Assembly (NCBI GenBank): GCA_023434265.1
Contig: JAEYTA010000075.1
Location: 1-11,366 of the forward strand
Length of the DNA: 11,366 nucleotides
Direction: 5' to 3'
DNA from: Pseudomonadota bacterium
GTDB lineage: Bacteria; Pseudomonadota; Alphaproteobacteria; Caulobacterales; Caulobacteraceae
The notes beneath the pieces were generated by a model that searched no databases, had not been told where the DNA came from, and saw nothing but the letters and a program-made list of their open reading frames with translations. Of the stretch, positions 7,017-11,366 are shown in pieces (within the stretch, counting starts at the first letter, position 1; each line of letters begins with the position of its first letter). A program made the position numbers and the translations under genes.

Positions 7017-8091
7017 TCAGGCCGGGCAGGCCGCCACGCAGTTGTTGTCGCCGTTCCGGAGGCACGAGGCCCGCCGCGCCGGGCGGAATGATCAGGCTGT
7101 TCTCGACCCGACGGTAGCCGCCGCCCCAGACCAGTGCGTGCCGGCCGCGCTCGACCGCCTGCTGCACCGACACGTCCCAGGTCCGCACCTCCTCCTGGGC
7201 GCCGGCCGTCTCCCGGTCGGTATGGTCGTAGTAGGCCTGCGCCTCGACCCGGCCGCCGCGGCCGAGGTCGCGCCGCCAGCGACCCAGCACGAAGCCGCCC
7301 CGCAGCATGGCGTCGCCGGCCGCCTCGTGGTCGTAGACGTCGCCCTCCACCGTCCAGTCGCCGGCGCCGTTGGACCAGTCGGCGCGCCCGCCCATGCGCA
7401 CGCCTGCGGTGGCGTCGGCCCCGGTGGCGCCGCTCTCCATCTCGGTGTCGCTCCGGTCGAAACCCGTCAGGAACAGCCGCCACGCTCCGGCCTCGCCCAG
7501 CCGTCCGCCGTGGCGCAGGCTGACCGTGCGGTCTTCCGTGCCGACGCCCAGCGCCGCCGCCGGCCCCGCCGTGTCCCACGCCCGCCGGGTCGTGATGTTG
7601 ATCACCCCGTTGACGGCGTTCGACCCGTACAGGGCGCCGCCCGGCCCGCTGACGACCTCGATCCGCTCGATATCCTCCAGCACCAGCCCCTGCGCGTCCC
7701 ACAAAACGCCCGAGAACAGGGTGGTGTAGATGCTGCGCCCGTCGATCAGGACCAGCAGCTTGTTGGCCTTCTCGAACGAGTTGAAGCCGCGGGCGGTGAT
7801 GGCGTAGTCGCCCGCGCTGACGCGCTGCACCTGCAGATTGGGGGCCAGCCGCAACACCTCGGGCAGGCTGGCCGCCCCCGACCGGCGGATGTCCTCGCGG
7901 GTGATCACATAGACGGCGGCGGCGGCCCGCGACAGCTGCTCGGGGCGCCGCGACACCGAGGTGATCTCGATATCGGCCAGCTGTTCCAGCGTCAGCCCGG
8001 TCAGGTCCTGGGGCTGCCCCTGCGCCGGGACGTCCATCCCGGCGCCCGTTCCCGCCACGGCCACGGCCGCGAAGCCGGCGACGATCGACAT
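7017..8091 (-). pseudogene. TonB-dependent receptor, C-terminally truncated
   Basis: From ATG 8091, behind a strong GGGGAGG (8097-8103), the frame encodes a hydrophobic leader, the opening DLTGLTLEQLADIEITSVSR with a TonB-box-like ITSVS (43-47), and a complete plug. The plug includes AAAAVYVITREDIRRSG (56-72), TARGFNSFEKANKLLVLIDG (99-118), LEDIERIEVVSGPGGALYG (138-156) and NAVNGVINITT (158-168). The first beta-barrel strands follow, to about residue 348 (VPPERRQQ). Outer-membrane receptors of this type normally run to about 650-700 residues. Here homology stops near 7042 and the strand continues into DNA that codes on the plus strand for the coiled-coil gene; the frame itself stays open to 6850 as a shadow. 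More than 250 barrel residues are missing, so the receptor should not assemble. Substrate is unknown. A natural deletion or rearrangement, or an assembly join, could explain it. Confidence 0.8.
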
Positions 8092-8128
8092 ATGGCCTCC
8101 CCCTCGGCGGGCCCCGCCCCCTGCGATT

Positions 8129-8158
8129 CCGCCGTGAGGGAATAACCGCCCACGGCGG
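8129..8158. promoter_or_regulatory. Inverted repeat CCGCCGTG / CACGGCGG upstream of the receptor
   Basis: Perfect 8-bp arms (8129-8136 and 8151-8158) flank a 14-base AT-richer centre, starting 37 bp upstream of the receptor ATG. The centre contains TTATTC on the minus strand, which could be part of a -10. The rest of the 193-bp gap up to 8285 shows no gene. Confidence 0.35.
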
Positions 8159-8284
8159 CAAAGGTTGCGGCGACGGGAACGACTCCGCCGGTCGCGGGTA
8201 GGTCGGAAGCGGGCCGGGCGGCCAGCGCCCTTTTTGCGGCGCCCTGGTGTAGGACTCTCCCGAGCCGGGATGGAGAGACGCGAC

Positions 8285-9643
8285 ATGGCCCGACAGGCCG
8301 GAATCGATGACGCCGCCATCGCCCTGACACGCTTCGGTCTGGGCGCGCGACCGGGCGAGATGCGCGCCGCGGCGGCCGATCCGCGCGGCTGGCTGGAGGC
8401 CCAGATCACGCTCGCCGGCGCCCCGCCGCCGCCGGGGCCGTGGACCGATTCCCGGCGACGGCTGGTCGAGTATCACGCCTCGCGGGAGCGCCAGGACGGC
8501 GACGCCGCGGCCGCCCTCCAGGCGCGGCGCGACGCCCGTCAGCGCATCAAGGACGACGTCGGCGAAGCCTTCATGATCCACGCCCGGCACGCCGTGACCA
8601 CCCCGCACGGCTTCGCCGAACGCTGGGCCCTGTTCTGGTCGAACGCCCTGACCGTCTCGGCGACCCGCTTCGACAGCGCGGCCTTCGCGCCGCAGTACGA
8701 ACGCGAGGCGATCCGCCCCAACGTCTTCGGTCGCTTCGAGGACCTGCTGCTGGCGGCCGAAAGCCACCCCGCCATGCTGCTCTATCTCGACCAGGTCCGG
8801 TCGGTCGGCCCGGGGAGCCAGACCGGCGAGCGCCGCGGCTTCGGCCTCAACGAGAACCTGGCCCGCGAGGCGCTGGAGCTCCACACCCTCGGCGCCGACG
8901 GCGGCTACGACCAGGCCGACGTCGCCGAACTCGCCCGGGCGTTGACCGGATGGACGATCCGGCGGCCGCGCGCGCCGGACGACGATCCGCCCTTCGCCTT
9001 CCTTCCGGCCCTGCACGAACCCGGCGGACGCACGGTGCTCGGCGTGCGCTATCCGGAAGGCGGAGCCGAGCAGGCGGAACGCATCCTGCGCGCCCTCGCC
9101 GGCCATCCCGCGACGGGCCGCCGCCTCGCGCGGCGCATCGCCGCCCACTTCGTCGCCGACGACCCGCCGCCCGCGTTGGTCGCCGGTCTCGAGCGCGCCT
9201 GGCGCGACTCGGAGGGCGACCTCGCCGTCGTGGCGCGCGCCCTCGTCGCCGCGCCGGAGGCCTGGGCGCCCGCCGCCGCCAAGATCAAGACCCCCTATGA
9301 GCTGATCGTCTCGGCCTACCGCGCCGTCGGCGCCTCGCCGGGCCAGGTGCCGCGGCTGCATCCGGCGCTGATCCGCCTCGGCCAGCCGCCATTTTCGCCG
9401 CCCTCGCCCGAGGGGTGGCCTGACACGGCGGCGGACTGGGCCGGCCCGGACGCCCTGGTGAAGCGCCTCGACTGGGCCCAGGCCTTCGCCGCCGCGGCCG
9501 ATGCGGCGGAGCCGGCTCGCCTGGCCGGGGAGGCGCTCGGCGGCCGCCTGTCGGCGCGTACGGGCGACGCGGTGCGGCGGGCGGAGAGCCGGAAGGAGGC
9601 CCTGACCCTGCTCGTGATGTCGCCGGAGTTCCAGCGCCGATGA
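8285..9643 (+). CDS. DUF1800 family protein
   Basis: The product has 452 residues and carries the DUF1800 signature along its length: AIALTRFGLGARPGE (11-25), AERWALFWSNALTVS (111-125), HPAMLLYLDQVRS (161-173), GLNENLAREALELHTLGADGGYDQ (187-210), ELARALTGWT (215-224), RRLARRIAAHFVADDPP (279-295) and KIKTPYELIVSAYRAVGA (333-350). The molecular function of this family is not established. The start at 8285 is chosen because GGAGAG (8272-8277) lies 7 bases ahead and the protein then opens on the family's usual helix; the ATG at 8270 overlaps that ribosome site. No signal peptide is visible at either start. Its stop overlaps the next start in ATGA (9640-9643), so the two are translationally coupled, the usual DUF1800-DUF1501 arrangement. 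Without its own signal it may be exported with its Tat-targeted partner, which is inference. Confidence 0.93.
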   Translation: MARQAGIDDAAIALTRFGLGARPGEMRAAAADPRGWLEAQITLAGAPPPPGPWTDSRRRLVEYHASRERQDGDAAAALQARRDARQRIKDDVGEAFMIHARHAVTTPHGFAERWALFWSNALTVSATRFDSAAFAPQYEREAIRPNVFGRFEDLLLAAESHPAMLLYLDQVRSVGPGSQTGERRGFGLNENLAREALELHTLGADGGYDQADVAELARALTGWTIRRPRAPDDDPPFAFLPALHEPGGRTVLGVRYPEGGAEQAERILRALAGHPATGRRLARRIAAHFVADDPPPALVAGLERAWRDSEGDLAVVARALVAAPEAWAPAAAKIKTPYELIVSAYRAVGASPGQVPRLHPALIRLGQPPFSPPSPEGWPDTAADWAGPDALVKRLDWAQAFAAAADAAEPARLAGEALGGRLSARTGDAVRRAESRKEALTLLVMSPEFQRR

Positions 9644-10806
9644 CCTTTCCCAGCCTCGACCGCCGCCGGCTGCTGGCCGGCCTCGGACTGACCATCGCCT
9701 TCGCTGCGCCCGCCGGCGCCGCCCCGGCCGGACCGCGGCGCAAATTCGTCGTGGTGATCGCCCGCGGCGCCATGGACGGGCTTTCGGTCACGGTGCCCTA
9801 CGGCGATCCCGCCTACGTCGCGCACCGCCGCGACCTGGCCGTGCCCCCGCCGGGAGAGGCCGGCGGGGCGCTCGCCCTCTCGGAAGGCTTCGGCCTGCAT
9901 CCGGCCCTCGCCCGGGTTCACGCCCTGCACGCCGCCGGCCAGCTGCGCTGGGCTCCGGCCGTGGCCATCCCCGTCCGCAGCCGCTCCCACTTCGACGCCC
10001 AGGACGTACTCGAAACCGGCGGCGGCGGGGCGCGCGCGGTGAACGACGGCTGGCTCAACCGAGCCCTCGGCGTGGCCGACGGCGTCGGCCTCTCGATCGG
10101 AGCCCAGACCCCGATGATCCTGCGCGGCGACGCCCCGACCACCTCGTGGGCGCCCGGCAGCCGCGTCGGCGCCGACGACCGCATCGCCTCGCTGGTCCAG
10201 GATCTCTACGTCGACGATCCCCTGCTCGGCGACAGCCTGGCCCGCGGCCTCGCCGCAGGGGCCCTCGCCGACGCCGCCATGACCGGCGACCCGCTGCGGC
10301 GCGGCGACCCGGCCGGGCTCGGCCGGGCGGTGGCCGGCCTGATGTCGGGCGAGGCGGGGGCAGACATCGTCGCCCTGTCGCTCGACGGCTGGGACACCCA
10401 CGCCCAGCAGGGGCTGCTGATCTCGGCCCGCCTGACCGCGCTCGACGGCCTTCTCGACGGCCTCCGCAGCGGCCTCGGGCCCGCCTGGGCCGACACCGTC
10501 GTCGTCGTCGCCACCGAGTTCGGCCGCACCGTCCGAGTCAACGGCACCCGCGGCACGGACCACGGCACCGCCTCCAGCCTGCTGCTCGCCGGCGGCGCGC
10601 TCCGGCCGGGCGGCCTTGTCGGCGACTGGCCCACCCTGGCCGAGGGCCGCCTCTACGAGGACCGCGACCTCGCGCCGACGCTCGACGTACGCTCGGTGTT
10701 CAAGACCGTCCTGCGGGATCATATCGGCCTCGAACGCGCTGCGCTGGACGGCCGCGTCTTCCCGGGCAGCGCCGCCGAGGCGCCGCCGCTGCAGGGCCTT
10801 GTCTAG
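9640..10806 (+). CDS. DUF1501 family protein, Tat-exported
   Basis: The product has 388 residues. A twin-arginine signal (DRRRLLAGLGLTIAFA, residues 7-22, then an AAPAGAAPA cleavage region near 22-30) predicts export of the folded protein to the periplasm. DUF1501 landmarks follow: RGAMDGLSV (42-50), SRSHFDAQDVLETG (114-127), LDGWDTHAQQG (248-258), ATEFGRTVRVNGTRGTDHG (291-309) and LAGGALRPGGLVGDWPTL (316-333). The family belongs to the alkaline-phosphatase/sulfatase-like fold, and the conserved Asp/His residues (Asp252, His254, Glu293, Asp307, His308) probably bind metal. No substrate is established. It is the second gene of a two-gene operon with the DUF1800 gene (ATGA overlap). The usual serine/cysteine sulfatase motif CxPxR is not seen. 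Confidence 0.94.
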   Translation: MTFPSLDRRRLLAGLGLTIAFAAPAGAAPAGPRRKFVVVIARGAMDGLSVTVPYGDPAYVAHRRDLAVPPPGEAGGALALSEGFGLHPALARVHALHAAGQLRWAPAVAIPVRSRSHFDAQDVLETGGGGARAVNDGWLNRALGVADGVGLSIGAQTPMILRGDAPTTSWAPGSRVGADDRIASLVQDLYVDDPLLGDSLARGLAAGALADAAMTGDPLRRGDPAGLGRAVAGLMSGEAGADIVALSLDGWDTHAQQGLLISARLTALDGLLDGLRSGLGPAWADTVVVVATEFGRTVRVNGTRGTDHGTASSLLLAGGALRPGGLVGDWPTLAEGRLYEDRDLAPTLDVRSVFKTVLRDHIGLERAALDGRVFPGSAAEAPPLQGLV

Positions 10807-10820
10807 GGCGAAATCGGTCT

Positions 10821-10860
10821 TGCGGGGCGCCGCCCCGCAGGGCCGGCCTTCGTTCCGGCC
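10821..10860 (+). terminator. Two tandem GC-rich hairpins after the DUF1501 gene
   Basis: TGCGGGGC-gcc-GCCCCGCA (10821-10839) is a perfect 8-bp stem beginning 15 bases after the stop codon. GGCCGG/CCGGCC (10841-10860) follows directly. There is no T-run, so termination may need Rho or may serve only to protect the 3' end. Between here and 10960 I see only further short inverted repeats (for example GCCTGA 10871-10876 with TCAGGC 10918-10923) and no gene. Confidence 0.5.
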
Positions 10861-10963
10861 TGCTTCCGGCGCCTGAGCCGCGGCATCGGCGGACTCGCGA
10901 GGCTCCGCCCCGTCCGATCAGGCTTCAGGATAGGAAGGAGGAAGGCCGGGCGTCGGCCCGTCG

Positions 10964-10979
10964 CCCCGCCGGGACGGGG
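10964..10979 (-). terminator. Hairpin downstream of the tRNA
   Basis: On the minus strand CTTTTCT follows the tRNA CCA end, then CCCCG/CGGGG forms a 5-bp hairpin with a 6-base loop. It is short and the T-rich run precedes rather than follows the stem, so it may be a processing or weak termination signal. Confidence 0.3.
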
Positions 10980-10986
10980 AGAAAAG

Positions 10987-11063
10987 TGGCGCACCCGAAG
11001 AGATTCGAACTCCTGACCCCCAGATTCGTAGTCTGGTGCTCTATCCAGCTGAGCTACGGGTGC
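10987..11063 (-). tRNA. tRNA-Arg(ACG)
   Basis: The minus strand gives a 77-base tRNA. The acceptor stem GCACCCG (11057-11063) pairs with CGGGTGC (10991-10997); discriminator G and an encoded CCA (10987-10989) follow. The D arm is GCTCAGCTGGATAGAGC. The anticodon stem CCAGA/TCTGG holds loop CTACGAA with anticodon ACG (11027-11029), and the T arm contains GTTCGAATC. Anticodon ACG reads CGN arginine codons; A34 is normally deaminated to inosine by TadA in bacteria. All stems are intact, so it should be functional. Confidence 0.97.
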
Positions 11064-11091
11064 GCACGGCCGCGAACGGCGAGGGCGGGTC

Positions 11092-11118
11092 TCTAGCGCA
11101 CGGGGGGAGAGGGGGCAA
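11092..11118 (-). promoter_or_regulatory. Probable tRNA-Arg promoter
   Basis: On the minus strand TTGCCC (11113-11118) and GCTAGA (11092-11097, extended GCTAGAGAC) are 15 bp apart. They match the Caulobacter-type -10 well and the -35 partly. The -10 ends 28 bases before the mature tRNA 5' end, a normal leader for a stable RNA. Confidence 0.5.
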
Positions 11119-11124
11119 GTCCCG

Positions 11125-11149
11125 AAGGCGCGCTTTCGCGCGGCCTTTT
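11125..11149 (+). terminator. Intrinsic-terminator-like hairpin with T-run
   Basis: AAGGCGCGC (11125-11133) pairs with GCGCG-g-CCTT (11138-11147) around a TTTC loop with one bulged base; the final TT extends to a run of four T (11146-11149). It has the best terminator shape in the window on the plus strand. No plus-strand gene ends nearby; the closest is the DUF1501 gene, more than 300 bp upstream. It could stop readthrough or lie in the leader of the lipoprotein gene at 11234. Confidence 0.4.
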
Positions 11150-11233
11150 CGCGGAGGGCGCGCCGGGGCTTTCGTTCGACGGCGTCACGCGCCAAGGTGC
11201 GCCTCCTCCCCCAGCGCGACGCCCGAGACCTTC

Positions 11234-11366
11234 ATGAAGCCTGCCGCCTTCCGACGCCTCCGGACGTTCGCCGCCGCCGTGACTGCCGCCGCCCTCGCGC
11301 TGGCCGGTTGCGCGCCGGTGACGACGAGCGGCGCGGGAGCCGCGCCCCCGCCCGCCGCCGCGGCGC
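11234..11366 (+). CDS. Lipoprotein, N-terminal part only
   Basis: An open frame starts at ATG 11234 and runs off the window after 44 codons. It begins with a basic n-region (MKPAAFRRLR), a hydrophobic stretch (TFAAAVTAAALALAG) and a lipobox L-A-G-C with Cys26. This predicts cleavage by lipoprotein signal peptidase and lipid attachment at Cys26. The mature start is Ala/Pro-rich (GAGAAPPPAAAA), a flexible tether typical of such proteins. There is no clear ribosome site before the ATG. The domain that would tell its function lies outside the window. Confidence 0.72.
   Translation, partial: MKPAAFRRLRTFAAAVTAAALALAGCAPVTTSGAGAAPPPAAAA

Noticed and set aside
6944..9361. An 805-codon minus-strand open frame across the receptor and DUF1800 genes
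   Set aside because: It spans parts of three real genes in shadow frames; the translation is low-complexity Arg/Gly/Ala with no family features.
10987..11063. The tRNA gene as an integration (attachment) site of a mobile element
   Set aside because: No integrase gene and no duplicated tRNA 3' end were seen within the window.

Overview
The window is very GC-rich (about 70% by eye) and has an alphaproteobacterial, Caulobacterales-like character, most probably Brevundimonas or a close relative. The evidence is a GyrB with the alphaproteobacterial layout, -10 elements of the GCTAnAnC/CTATATC type known from the Caulobacter housekeeping sigma factor, an orphan C5-cytosine methyltransferase of the short FFAGGG/PCQDLS type, a TonB-dependent receptor of the ITSVSRRP type and a DUF1800-DUF1501 pair. 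The genus is inferred from remembered family resemblance, not from a search.

Layout, left to right. At 1-400 (minus) is the N-terminal part of a FrnE-like DsbA-family thiol oxidoreductase. At 401-677 there is no gene, but a long imperfect palindrome (444-589) and a second hairpin pair (621-662). At 678-1307 (minus) is a SRAP/YedK-type abasic-site DNA-protein crosslinking enzyme with a probable leaderless promoter. Upstream of it, 1372-1428 is a second copy (50 of 57 identical) of the palindromic element's arm. At 1628-1825 and 1968-2159 (plus) are two tandem paralogous small proteins of 65 and 63 residues, with palindromes and a direct repeat between them. At 2326-4758 (plus) is gyrB, behind a promoter-like -10 and a hairpin-rich leader. 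gyrB converges on a secreted adhesin-E-like protein (4768-5202, minus); the two stop codons are 9 bp apart inside one nested inverted repeat.

Upstream of that gene, at 5268-6446 (minus), is a solitary DNA (cytosine-5) methyltransferase. It diverges from a 163-residue coiled-coil protein often labelled TolA-like (6522-7013, plus), and a 15-bp palindrome lies between them. At 7017-8091 (minus) is a TonB-dependent receptor that keeps its signal, plug and first barrel strands but has lost its C-terminal half. At 8285-10806 (plus) is a translationally coupled DUF1800/DUF1501 operon; only the DUF1501 partner has a (Tat) signal. At 10987-11063 (minus) is tRNA-Arg(ACG), with hairpins on both sides. 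At 11234-11366 (plus) is the start of a lipoprotein gene that runs off the window.

Most of the window is ordinary chromosomal housekeeping and accessory sequence. I see no complete new defence or biosynthetic system. The points most worth a second look are the palindromic intergenic element, the paired small proteins, the truncated receptor and its junction, the stop codons shared in one palindrome, and the palindrome between the methyltransferase and the coiled-coil gene.
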